From assembly GCA_040754395.1 (NCBI GenBank), contig JBFMCL010000023.1:1-44780 (forward strand): a stretch of DNA of 44,780 nt, read 5' to 3'. Positions 1 to 7,906 of this stretch are shown in pieces. A model generated the notes under the pieces. The model was not told the DNA's origin. It searched no databases and worked only from the letters and a program-made list of their open reading frames with translations. Within the stretch, counting starts at the first letter, position 1. Every line of letters begins with the position of its first letter. Position numbers and translations under genes: made by a program. This DNA is from Nitrospirota bacterium. GTDB lineage: Bacteria > Nitrospirota > Thermodesulfovibrionia > Thermodesulfovibrionales > SM23-35.

Positions 1-34
1 ACGGCTGTACTGCCCCGGTGATACCCTTTCTCAT
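1..34 (-). CDS. Start of an unidentified gene running off the left edge
   Basis: On the minus strand an ATG at 34-32 opens a frame of 11 codons (MRKGITGAVQP) that continues beyond the window edge. A strong Shine-Dalgarno, AGGAGA, sits 7 bases upstream (about 42-47). This site, and the position about 60 bases after the REC-PAS regulator on the same strand, support a real gene start in the same operon. Too little protein is visible to name a family. Confidence 0.5.
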   Translation of the reverse strand, partial: MRKGITGAVQP

Positions 35-97
35 GGTGGTGTCTCCTTTCTTTTGTTGATTCCAGTTCAACCTTAAAAGGATACACCGCCTACTCAT

Positions 98-1000
98 CTA
101 TTTACACACTTTTTGATTGTACTCCTTCATTTCCTCCATCTTTTCCTTGAGTTCCTTCATCCTCAGTTCTCTGCCGACAGCCATAGCATAGAAGTCCTCA
201 AGCTCCTGTATCCTTTTCTTAATTTCTTCCTCTGTCTTTTTGCGATCAGTGATATCAGTCAATATAACCAGAATAGCCCTGTCTTCTCCATATGGTATAA
301 GAGAAGCATTTATAAGGCAATCTTTTATCCCGTGGGATTTAGTAATAACCTTTATCTCATACTGTTCAACAATTTCCCCGGCCAATCTCCGCTTCATATT
401 TTTAAAAGTCAACTCTTTTGAATCATCTGCGAGAAATTCAACGATTGATTTGCCCTGAATCTCCTCTCTGGAATATTCTATAAAGCTTAATCCAATCTCG
501 TTGATATAAAGAATTGTGCCTTCTCTGTGGACAAGCACTACATTTGGGGAAGCATTTAGCATGTTACTGAATCGTTCCTCGCTCTTCTTCAGCTCCTCCT
601 GTGCTTTTATCTGTTCCATCCGAATCTTCTTTTCTTTCAACCCATGGAGAACAGCAGGTCCCAGTCGCTTCAGATGTTGTTTTATCACATAATTTGCAGC
701 GCCGGCTTTCATGCAGTCCACTGCGATGTCTTCGTTCATCGAGCCGGTGACGATAATAAAGGGAGTAAGAGGCGATTTTTCCTTTGTTAATCTGAGGGCT
801 GTCATACCGTCAAAGGCAGGCATTATGTAATCCGATATAATCAGGTCAGGCTTAAACTCATCGAGAGCCCGGAGGAAATCCTTCTTGGTCTCCACCCGTT
901 GGAAGACGCAAGGCTTCAATACCTTCCGTATTGCCCTTTCGTTTAATTCCGCATCCGTGAGCACATCTTCCACAATCAGGACACGATATTGAGTATCCAC
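98..1000 (-). CDS. Response regulator with REC and PAS domains
   Basis: Predicted cytoplasmic signalling protein of 300 residues. The N-terminal receiver domain (about 5-125) has the acidic pair E11/D12, phosphoacceptor D57 in the segment LIISDYIMP, a conserved T85 and K107. A PAS domain follows (about 140-260), then a charged, probably coiled-coil tail; there is no DNA-binding or kinase domain. I place the start at a GTG (1000-998) because AGGGGAGA lies 4 bases upstream; a longer TTG start at 1021 lacks such a site and overlaps the previous gene. It lies last in the visible SBP/kinase/regulator series, so it may receive phosphate from the kinase at 1285-3516. Its output is unknown and could be protein-protein signalling through the PAS domain. 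Confidence 0.85.
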   Translation of the reverse strand: MDTQYRVLIVEDVLTDAELNERAIRKVLKPCVFQRVETKKDFLRALDEFKPDLIISDYIMPAFDGMTALRLTKEKSPLTPFIIVTGSMNEDIAVDCMKAGAANYVIKQHLKRLGPAVLHGLKEKKIRMEQIKAQEELKKSEERFSNMLNASPNVVLVHREGTILYINEIGLSFIEYSREEIQGKSIVEFLADDSKELTFKNMKRRLAGEIVEQYEIKVITKSHGIKDCLINASLIPYGEDRAILVILTDITDRKKTEEEIKKRIQELEDFYAMAVGRELRMKELKEKMEEMKEYNQKVCK

Positions 1001-1017
1001 AATGTCTCCCCTATGCC

Positions 1018-1269
1018 TCAAACTGACCTTAGAAATTCCCTTTCAGGGGCTGATTTATCAAAAGCCAGAACAGTCCAGCATTGCTCATTGCCTGGCTTTC
1101 GTTCTGCAAATTTTCTCCGGCAGAAAATAAAATCGCGTGCCTGTGCTCCGTCTTCGACAATATAAATCCTGTTGGCCAATTTCTGTTCCCCCAGCGCCCT
1201 GATGGTCAGTTCTGCGTCATTCGGGTTGTCTTCCACAATCAGGATTTCGACTGTATCAAATTGCCTCAT
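1018..1269 (-). pseudogene. Truncated response regulator (receiver domain fragment)
   Basis: The first ~60 of 83 residues match the start of an Rcp1-like single-domain response regulator, with EILIVEDNPNDAEL (acidic pocket E13/D14) and a typical alpha1-beta2 region ending near KPGN. The expected next segment, containing the phosphoacceptor Asp, the conserved Thr/Ser and the Lys, is absent. Instead there is a ~23-residue unrelated tail and a stop. Only 17 bases separate this stop from the start of the next gene, so the missing ~60-80 residues were deleted rather than merely frame-shifted. It begins with ATG 15 bases after the kinase stop codon. As it stands it cannot be phosphorylated at the usual site. 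I read it as a decayed partner of the upstream kinase; a shortened regulatory peptide is the alternative. Confidence 0.65.
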
Positions 1270-1284
1270 GTGGTATCATACCGT

Positions 1285-3516
1285 TCATTTCGGCAAAGAG
1301 AAACAGAACTCTGCTCCTTTATCGACCTCTCCTTCTGCCCATACCTCCCCTCCATGCCTGCGTACAAGTCTCTGTATAATTGCAAGCCCAACCCCGGTTC
1401 CAGGAAATTCCTGGTCGCTGTGCAGGCGCTGGAACACTCCGAAAAGTTTATCCTTGTATTGCATATCGAACCCGGCTCCGTTATCCTTAACGCAATACAC
1501 TGTCCGGTCTTCCTCCTCCCTGCTTGTAATCGAGATAACCGCGTGCTCTCGGTTTGAGGTGAATTTGATTGCATTTGAAATCAGGTTAACCCAGACCTGT
1601 TTCATTAATACAGGGTCGCTGCTGGCTTTGTCCAAATCACCGAGTTGCATATCTATCCGCTGCCTTGTTTCCGGTGTAGCCAGTTCAAAATATACTTCAT
1701 GTGCCATATTCTTCATATCGATTGAGGAAAAATGCATTTCTGCCCGGCCAAGACGCGACAACGCCAGGATATCATCAATAAGTTGCCCCATTTTCTGTGC
1801 ATTTCCGGTAATTATGGAGCATATCCTCTTTCCTTCGTCATCCAGCTTTGTGCTGTATTTTCTCATGAGGATTTCTGTAAACCCGTCGATCGCCCTGAGC
1901 GGCGCGCGCAAATCGTGTGAGACGGAGTAGGAGAAGGCTTCAAGCTCTTTATTTGCAGCTTCTAACTGAGATGTACGCTCCCTGACACGATGTTCAAGTT
2001 CTTCATTCAGCTTTTGTATTTCTTGCTCTGCCTTCTTGCGCCCGGTGATATCATTTGCGATGGCAAGAATCAACGTTTCATGATCTAAATAAATCGCTCC
2101 TAAAGAAATCTCTACGGGAAATGTTTCACCCTCTTTGCGTTGATGATGACTCTCGAAGACAGCGGGTTCCCCCTCGATCACCCTATCCCAAAGTTTGTCT
2201 TTACCCTTCTCAATTTCTTCAGGATCGATATCAGCAATAGTTTTTGAAAGAAGTTCCTCTCTTGTGTAGCCGAGGCTATGGCAAGCTTTTTTATTGACAT
2301 AAACTATTTGGCCCTGCGTGTTGTGAATGATAAATGCGTCAGGCGCTTGATCCATAATGTCACTAAATCGTTTTTCGCTTGTTCTCAGCATCTCCTCTAC
2401 CAGCTTTTGCTTCTCTAAACTCTGCTTCATCTCGTTAAAGGAGCGTTTTAGGGCAACAGCCATAGTGTTGTAATGCGTTGCTAAAGTCTCAATTTCATCG
2501 CCGGTCTTTGGATTTACAAGATAGTTGAAATCTCCGTCGGTAATCCGCTGTACACCAACGGCAAGATCTTTGATAGGTTTCAGAATCTTTCCGATGACCA
2601 AAAATATCAGTGTTCCGGAAATAATACCTCCCGTCGCTAACAAACCCAAGATCATAGCGTTGTTACTTCGAATAGGCTGAATAATATTTTTCCATCTCTC
2701 ACGGGTAATAACTCCCCAACCAGTACTTGGAACCGGAGCGAAGCCAGATACAACTCTTTCCCCTTTAGGATCATCAAAAAGGACAGCACCGCTTCCTTTC
2801 TTTAAAAGCATGACTGGTAAAGTTTTTGCTAGGTCGATGCCCAACTGAGAGCTGTAGCGATGGTAAATAACTTTGCCATTGCCATCCACTAAATAGGCAT
2901 AGCCATCATAACCTGCTTTAATCTCAAGTACTTCGACGATCTTAGCCCAGATTATGGAGTATTTAATGGTACACATCCCTGCCAAAACTCCTTGGATCTT
3001 CTTATCCCTTCCGACGATCGGTAATGCAATCAGGACTACATTTTCGCCAGAAACTTGATCCTGAAAAATATTCGAGAAGGCGGGTCGTAGTGTACTCTGC
3101 ACTGTAGCGATTTCGTTCATAACAGAAGCTTTCTTTTTCTCTGCTCCGGCAGCTCTCGACTTATACCAAACAACATCCCCTTCTTTGTTGTAGACTACTA
3201 TTCCGGCATCGAAAACATTGAGCAGATTATTTGATTTTCCTATTGCTGAATCGAGACGTTCAGGTTTCATAGAACGCACCTCTTCCCAGTCTAAACTGCC
3301 TTCGAGAACCTTAATAAACCGAATAAGGGTTTCAGAGACCCGGGCAGCTGATATCCTTGCCAACTCAGAATCCCTCTGCTCGACAACATCTTGGGCTATA
3401 CGGTCAAAAGTATAATTAATAATAATAAGCACAGCCAGAATCGCAAGTATTGCCGGGATAAAAATAGCGAGGAACAACTTCCATCTGATGCTTTTGAAGA
3501 AAAACATTCCTTGCAT
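1285..3516 (-). CDS. Membrane sensor histidine kinase (dCache-HAMP-PAS-HisKA-HATPase)
   Basis: 743-residue inner-membrane kinase. Visible order: TM1 (about 12-34), a large extracytoplasmic sensor of double-Cache type (about 35-275), TM2 (about 288-310), HAMP (about 308-362), PAS (about 380-492), coiled coil, HisKA with phospho-acceptor H534 in SVSHDLRAPL, then HATPase_c with the N box NLISNAIKF, DNGAGF, and GTGVGLAI. Cache domains typically bind small ligands in the periplasm. The gene begins directly after the stop of the glycine-betaine-like binding protein, so the binding protein could present ligand to the kinase or simply be co-expressed. The receiver partner immediately downstream is truncated, leaving the REC-PAS protein at 98-1000 as the likely acceptor. 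The ATG at 3516 is used; another Met lies 3 codons inside. Confidence 0.92.
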   Translation of the reverse strand: MQGMFFFKSIRWKLFLAIFIPAILAILAVLIIINYTFDRIAQDVVEQRDSELARISAARVSETLIRFIKVLEGSLDWEEVRSMKPERLDSAIGKSNNLLNVFDAGIVVYNKEGDVVWYKSRAAGAEKKKASVMNEIATVQSTLRPAFSNIFQDQVSGENVVLIALPIVGRDKKIQGVLAGMCTIKYSIIWAKIVEVLEIKAGYDGYAYLVDGNGKVIYHRYSSQLGIDLAKTLPVMLLKKGSGAVLFDDPKGERVVSGFAPVPSTGWGVITRERWKNIIQPIRSNNAMILGLLATGGIISGTLIFLVIGKILKPIKDLAVGVQRITDGDFNYLVNPKTGDEIETLATHYNTMAVALKRSFNEMKQSLEKQKLVEEMLRTSEKRFSDIMDQAPDAFIIHNTQGQIVYVNKKACHSLGYTREELLSKTIADIDPEEIEKGKDKLWDRVIEGEPAVFESHHQRKEGETFPVEISLGAIYLDHETLILAIANDITGRKKAEQEIQKLNEELEHRVRERTSQLEAANKELEAFSYSVSHDLRAPLRAIDGFTEILMRKYSTKLDDEGKRICSIITGNAQKMGQLIDDILALSRLGRAEMHFSSIDMKNMAHEVYFELATPETRQRIDMQLGDLDKASSDPVLMKQVWVNLISNAIKFTSNREHAVISITSREEEDRTVYCVKDNGAGFDMQYKDKLFGVFQRLHSDQEFPGTGVGLAIIQRLVRRHGGEVWAEGEVDKGAEFCFSLPK

Positions 3517-4569
3517 CTACCCTGAGTTTTCATCGAGCGCCTTATTGATCCGCTCGTACACATCTGATGTTACCCAAGTCTTCCAACGGTCTTTATTGTT
3601 TTTCAGATAATAGATAGCAGCCTTGTTGAAATCTTTTACTTCATTCTTTCTTTTCCAAGCCATGGTATTGTTAAGTGGTTCAAGTCCTATTACCATATTT
3701 CTTAGCATCTCCACTACGTCCGGAGCCTTTTTCAACAGGTTTTTATGAGCAACCTTATCAATAGGTGGAGATGGATAAGCGCAAGCCTGATCTAAAGGGC
3801 GCAATTTCTTATCCTTTATTGCCTCCATAATTTTTTTCCAGGTCGAATCATTATATGGCGGCTCTTCGAGGATATGCCACTCGTAGTCCGCCATTATATC
3901 GGTCGGGATCCAATAATAGGCAAATATTGGCTGGCGATTCATCTGGGCATGCTCCAGAGCTGCTTTAAGTGCCTCTTGGCTACCAGGGGTAATGGTATTA
4001 TAGAACTTGGATAACTCGTAGGCTTCGATTTTGACCTCGTTAACCTCTTTACAGGTCCAGCCGATAATGCAGTTGTAAAACAAACCTTTAGAGGGATTTT
4101 CAGGGTCTTTAAACAACTCCCAAGAGAACCTCATATCAAACACGGTCTTGATGTCATACTGTTCCGACATCCATTTGGGTATTATGAATACCTGAGGGCT
4201 GCTCTCAAACGTCATCCCCAGGTTAACAATGCTCCCCTTCTTAATCTCCTCGTCATACCAAACCATATAGTTCTGCCTCCACATTTCCATGTTCAGATCA
4301 ATCTCACCATCTTGCATCGAAGCTTGCATCATTGTGCTGGTTTCTTCCACAATTTTCACAGGGTATCCATAACCCTTCTCAATAATGAATCTAACGATGG
4401 CATTGTTGATTTTTAGTGAATTCCACTGGCCATCATAGAGTGTTATAAGCGGTTTTGGCCTATCGCCAGATATGAGCGAGAAGATGACCAAAACCCCGAT
4501 GACAACCAATGCGGCAAGAATAGGAAGTGCCGTTTTTTTCATGAAAAGTGTTTTGGGATTACCTTCCAT
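3517..4569 (-). CDS. Glycine betaine/proline-type substrate-binding protein (OpuAC-like)
   Basis: 350 residues. One N-terminal hydrophobic segment (about 11-33) preceded by Lys residues looks like an uncleaved anchor or signal peptide. The remainder (about 40-330) matches the OpuAC/ProX type of periplasmic binding protein, with the early segments LYDGQWNSLKINN and DLNMEMWRQNYMVWY, where aromatic residues usually form the quaternary-amine cage. No ABC permease or ATPase is adjacent; the next gene, with no gap, is a dCache kinase. That context suggests a sensing role, binding a betaine-like ligand and reporting to the kinase, rather than transport. Ligand identity cannot be read from sequence alone. 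A candidate promoter lies about 100 bases upstream. Confidence 0.8.
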   Translation of the reverse strand: MEGNPKTLFMKKTALPILAALVVIGVLVIFSLISGDRPKPLITLYDGQWNSLKINNAIVRFIIEKGYGYPVKIVEETSTMMQASMQDGEIDLNMEMWRQNYMVWYDEEIKKGSIVNLGMTFESSPQVFIIPKWMSEQYDIKTVFDMRFSWELFKDPENPSKGLFYNCIIGWTCKEVNEVKIEAYELSKFYNTITPGSQEALKAALEHAQMNRQPIFAYYWIPTDIMADYEWHILEEPPYNDSTWKKIMEAIKDKKLRPLDQACAYPSPPIDKVAHKNLLKKAPDVVEMLRNMVIGLEPLNNTMAWKRKNEVKDFNKAAIYYLKNNKDRWKTWVTSDVYERINKALDENSG

Positions 4570-4665
4570 AGAATCTCACTTCCAGTATATCAAAGGTTTT
4601 CTAAATTTCCACGCTTTTCGTCTATGTTTCAGTTTCCTGTGCATATTCAGTATTGCTGAAAGGAT

Positions 4666-4693
4666 GTTATACCTTGATAGTTTTTTAGACAAG
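4666..4693 (-). promoter_or_regulatory. Candidate sigma-70 promoter of the binding-protein/kinase operon
   Basis: On the minus strand a CTTGTC-like -35 (4693-4688) and a TATAAC -10 (4671-4666) are separated by 16 bases. The predicted start near 4659 gives a leader of about 90 bases before the ATG at 4569. A 7+7 dyad lies immediately upstream of the -35. The -35 is a weak match. Confidence 0.4.
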
Positions 4694-4704
4694 CAAAAAC
4701 AGGA

Positions 4705-4758
4705 CATTTTGCCAAAATGATCATATTACTGTTTTAAGTGTTATGGGTGACCCCATAA
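4705..4758. promoter_or_regulatory. Two perfect dyads upstream of the binding-protein operon
   Basis: CATTTTG-C-CAAAATG occupies 4705-4719, and TTATGGG-TGAC-CCCATAA occupies 4741-4758. The first ends about 12 bases upstream of the candidate -35 hexamer at 4693, a normal place for an activator site. The second could be another operator or a small hairpin. No regulator can be assigned. Confidence 0.35.
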
Positions 4759-4759
4759 T

Positions 4760-4993
4760 GTGTGATCATAGTATCAGGAAGGCGATTATTGCTATGAATA
4801 TGCACTGCTTTCAAATAAAGCTTTCTTCAGAAAGTGGGTGGCTGTCGAATAGTTGACTACAATGTGTGAGAAATGTTTGCTGAAAAATCATCAATTATGA
4901 TAAGAAATGATCAGTTGTACCGGCGGTAAGCAACCTTTTACAAGTCAAAAAAGTTTATTGCCAATTCATTGTATTTTCTGTAATGATTTACTT
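4760..4993. other. A/T-rich stretch without a recognisable gene
   Basis: Together with the promoter region described above, 4570-4993 holds no credible reading frame. Composition is visibly A/T-richer than the housekeeping block that begins at 5.49 kb, and short degenerate repeats such as TGATCAT recur at about 4718, 4763 and 4907. I see no RNA gene here. Confidence 0.5.
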
Positions 4994-5401
4994 TTAGGGC
5001 TGCTCCAAAGATTTCTCAATGTCGCCAGACTCTTGATTGCCTACGGCATTAATAATCGCTTGAGTGATTCCCCTTGACTGCTTACGCACCTCATGCCCAT
5101 AAGCTAGATAATCCAGACTTCTTGCCACTATTCGCAAGGTAGATGCACCTTCGAAAATCTTCATGCATACATTGGATAGCAAGGTTCTCGCATACGCTGG
5201 TTTTTCGAAGATTTCCTTGATATCCACGGGAACCTTATGAATGATACCCTGTAGCGTAGGTGAGATACGTGCCGCTACTATACGGTAATCTATGCTTTTC
5301 ATCTGCGTGACCATTTCATTGAATGTCCAGTAGTAGGAAGGCGGCTGTGTAAATCTCTGCCACTTGATTTCAATTTTTCCATCTAAAAAGCAGGCGAACC
5401 T
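4994..5401 (-). pseudogene. Unidentified, N-terminally truncated gene remnant
   Basis: The minus-strand frame is open from a TAG at 5404-5402 to the stop at 4994, about 135 codons, and reads like real protein (for example KWQRFTQPPSYYWTF, then RIVAARISPTLQGI and KIFEGASTLRIVARSLDYLAYG). The first usable start, ATG at 5314, lies well inside this protein-like stretch. The 29 codons upstream contain no ATG, GTG or TTG, so the natural N-terminus appears lost. I do not recognise the family. It could still be expressed from the internal ATG as a 106-residue protein, but there is no clear ribosome-binding site. Surrounding non-coding A/T-rich DNA fits decay. Confidence 0.45.
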
Positions 5402-5491
5402 CTATAGTTATTGGATATAGGCTGGGGTCAGTATATATTTACCTTCAAACTGCTCACTTGCTAGCTACTCAGTTTACTGTACAACTTTATT

Positions 5492-6232
5492 TTAAAGGGA
5501 CTTTCCGGAAGTTCTCCCTTTTATCTTTCTCTCCACCTGCGAGCACAATCCCTGCAGCATTTTCAGCTCCCACTCTGTCAGACCCGCCCTGCCGATGAGG
5601 TGCCTGAGGTTCTTCATGATCTTCTTTTCGAGATCGGTATCTCCTCTCGGAACGAATTCGAGCAGCCTGAGGGTCGATTCGATCCGTGCATACAGCGGAC
5701 CAACCTCTTTTTGTGTCATGAATGCAGGCGACGCAGCAGCATAGGTTCCCCGGCTCAGTTCATAGGCAACCAGCAGGACGCTCTGTGCAAGGTTCAGTGA
5801 GGGCGACTCCGGGTCTGAAGGGATGGTGACCAGAAATCCGCATTGCGCAACTTCGTGGTTCGTCAAACCGGTCCGTTCCCTTCCGAATAACACCGCAACC
5901 GTATTCCTGCGGGCTGCGGTGATTATCCTCCTGACGCTCTCCTGCAGCGGGATGATAAGCCCCCTGCTTTTCCCGAGTCGTCTCGTCGTTCCGATGACGA
6001 GATTCTTTTCCCTTACTGCATCTTTGAATTTTGCATGGACTGACGCCTTTTCAAGGATATCAGCCGCATTGCACGCCATCTCCCTTGCCTCATCATTCAG
6101 GAATTCACCGGGCTTTACCAGTGCGAAATTCCTGAACCCCATGTTCTTGAGTGCCCGTGCTGAGGCGCCGATATTGCCGGGTTCCTTTGGCTCCACCAGG
6201 ATAAAGGAAATATTGTCTTTCCAGGATTTCAT
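5492..6232 (-). CDS. trmJ: tRNA 2'-O-methyltransferase, TrmJ/TrmH (SPOUT) family
   Basis: 246-residue SPOUT methyltransferase, predicted to methylate the 2'-hydroxyl of residue 32 in the anticodon loop of certain tRNAs using S-adenosylmethionine. Motifs seen in order: FILVEPKEPGNIGASARALKN (motif 1 with the catalytic Arg region), VAVLFGRERTGLTN (motif 2, start of the trefoil knot) and IPSDPESPSLNLAQSVLLVAYEL (motif 3, the SAM-binding knot). The C-terminal ~80 residues are the helical extension typical of TrmJ rather than TrmH or TrmL. The start abuts the stop of the upstream prenyltransferase gene, so the two are co-transcribed. Which tRNAs are modified cannot be told. Confidence 0.85.
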   Translation of the reverse strand: MKSWKDNISFILVEPKEPGNIGASARALKNMGFRNFALVKPGEFLNDEAREMACNAADILEKASVHAKFKDAVREKNLVIGTTRRLGKSRGLIIPLQESVRRIITAARRNTVAVLFGRERTGLTNHEVAQCGFLVTIPSDPESPSLNLAQSVLLVAYELSRGTYAAASPAFMTQKEVGPLYARIESTLRLLEFVPRGDTDLEKKIMKNLRHLIGRAGLTEWELKMLQGLCSQVERKIKGRTSGKSL

Positions 6233-7159
6233 TCACCGTATGAATTTATCGACTGCAAATGAAAAAATGGTAAGCACTGCCGTGATCATCTGGAACTTGA
6301 TCGTTCCTGCCTGGGCCGGGATGATCGCCACAGGATCTGCGTGGTGCTTCCACATATGCTGCGAAGCCTTTATTGCCATCGGCAGGGACACCAGTATTGC
6401 AAGCGACCAGACAGGATAGAGCCTGAGATACACAAGCAGGAGCACGGAAAGATAAAAAAGCGATTCAAGGATGATATACCCGTACCGGGCGCCTGATGTC
6501 CCGATCCGGACCACAAGGTTCCTTTTCCCGGCATTTCTGTCTGCCTCGTAATCCGGAAATTCATTGATCCAGAGAATGTTTGCCACCACAAATCCGTTGG
6601 GAGCGCCGATAAGGAAATACTCCGGCCTGAATACCCCGAAATTGATATATCCCATTCCAAGGGTGATGAGGGGGCCAAACGCAAGAAATATGATGATTTC
6701 CCCCAGTCCCCGTGACTGAAAAGAGAACGGCTTCATCGAATACAGTATCCCGCAGAGACCGCCGATTGTCCCGATCAGCAAGACCAGCGGCCGGCCAGAC
6801 AGAATGAGCAGGATGCCTGATGCTCCCGCCAGAAGGAAGAATATCAGCGACATATGGAGAAACGTTTTTCTGGTCAGGATGCGTTCGAGACGGCTCCTGC
6901 TTCCTCCGCTGAACGGCGTAGGGAAGCGGTTGATTCTGTCGCTTTCGTCCCAGTCAAAATAGTCATTGAGGGTATTCGCGCCGAGATGCAGAAACAGCAC
7001 GCCCGAAATCCCCAAAAAGGCGTTGAGCAGGAAAAATCCGTTTCCGTACGCCCAGCACCACACAGAACCCAATATGGCGGGCAGGACAGAAGCAGCCACA
7101 AACGGGAGTCTGGTGCCGATGATATATGACTGTTGTCTTGAGAGACTTTCAGCAGACAT
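6233..7159 (-). CDS. UbiA-family prenyltransferase (MenA-like)
   Basis: 308-residue integral membrane enzyme with about eight or nine hydrophobic segments. Both Asp-rich Mg-diphosphate motifs are present: NDYFDWDESD at 65-74 and DYEADRNAGKR at about 203-212. An FSGGSR segment follows the first motif. It should transfer a polyprenyl chain from a diphosphate donor to an aromatic or similar acceptor. Relatives include MenA (menaquinone synthesis) and several uncharacterised UbiA groups. Menaquinone synthesis would suit the neighbouring complex I and anaerobic respiration, but no other men or mqn gene is in the window, so the acceptor is left open. The gene leads a two-gene unit with trmJ. Confidence 0.75.
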   Translation of the reverse strand: MSAESLSRQQSYIIGTRLPFVAASVLPAILGSVWCWAYGNGFFLLNAFLGISGVLFLHLGANTLNDYFDWDESDRINRFPTPFSGGSRSRLERILTRKTFLHMSLIFFLLAGASGILLILSGRPLVLLIGTIGGLCGILYSMKPFSFQSRGLGEIIIFLAFGPLITLGMGYINFGVFRPEYFLIGAPNGFVVANILWINEFPDYEADRNAGKRNLVVRIGTSGARYGYIILESLFYLSVLLLVYLRLYPVWSLAILVSLPMAIKASQHMWKHHADPVAIIPAQAGTIKFQMITAVLTIFSFAVDKFIR

Positions 7160-7312
7160 TCCTTCCCTCCTTCTGCAACACCGGAATTATAACAGAATGC
7201 GCATGTTATTCAGCAAGCCGTGCATGTCCGTTTCGGGGCTGCTCCTTGCCAATGGGGAGGCATATAAAGTAATCTAACTGTCACGAAAATTCATTGCAGA
7301 AAGGAGCGCCGT

Positions 7313-7864
7313 ATGGAAAAGTTTCTCCTTGACCGTGATAATTCCGCACTGCTGATCATAGACATCCAGGAAAGGCTTGCTGCGGTAATGAAAGCTAAGG
7401 AACCTGTCGTACAAAACTGTATTCATCTCATCGAACTCGCAAAGATGCTCGGGATACCGGTCATTGTGACCGAGCAGTATCCGAAGGGTCTCGGGCAGAC
7501 TGTCGAAGAGATCAGGAGTTCACTTGCAGAATACCGGCCTGTTGAAAAAATGACGTTCAGTTGCTGCGACGAGCCGGCATTTCTGGATGCGATACGGAAA
7601 TTGAACAGAAAAACCCTTATTGTCACGGGCATGGAAACACATATCTGCGTTCTTCAGACATCACTCGGACTGATCCTGAACGGATTTAATGTACACCTCG
7701 TTAAGGATGCGGTCTGTTCACGGGCAAAAGAAAACTGGAAGACCGCATGCGGTTTCATGCGGGATGCAGGCGCGGCAATAACCTGCACCGAGGCAGTCCT
7801 GTTTCAGGTGCTGAAAATCGCCGGGACTGAGGAATTCAAATCTGTCGCAAAAAGGATCAAGTGA
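7313..7864 (+). CDS. Isochorismatase-like cysteine hydrolase
   Basis: 183-residue cytoplasmic hydrolase of the isochorismatase-like (cysteine amidohydrolase) superfamily. The likely catalytic triad is D17 (LLIIDIQERL), K79 (VEKMTFSC) and C112 (METHICVLQT), followed by a conserved segment ending in KDAVCSRAKENW. Members hydrolyse amides such as nicotinamide, N-carbamoyl compounds or isochorismate; substrate cannot be predicted here. The protein is of the short subtype that often lacks a defined pathway. A good ribosome-binding site, AAAGGAG, precedes the ATG. The gene stands alone on the plus strand, divergent from the prenyltransferase and convergent with the nitroreductase. Confidence 0.85.
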   Translation: MEKFLLDRDNSALLIIDIQERLAAVMKAKEPVVQNCIHLIELAKMLGIPVIVTEQYPKGLGQTVEEIRSSLAEYRPVEKMTFSCCDEPAFLDAIRKLNRKTLIVTGMETHICVLQTSLGLILNGFNVHLVKDAVCSRAKENWKTACGFMRDAGAAITCTEAVLFQVLKIAGTEEFKSVAKRIK

Positions 7865-7865
7865 G

Positions 7866-7890
7866 CGGGGAAAGGGAATATTCTTCCCCG
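7866..7890. terminator. Inverted repeat between convergent genes, possible bidirectional terminator
   Basis: CGGGGAA (7866-7872) and TTCCCCG (7884-7890) form a perfect 7-bp stem around an 11-base loop, immediately after the isochorismatase-like gene and 17 bases from the nitroreductase stop. There is no clear T-tract on either side, so terminator function is uncertain. Confidence 0.35.
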
Positions 7891-7906
7891 TAGAATCTGC
7901 CGAATC

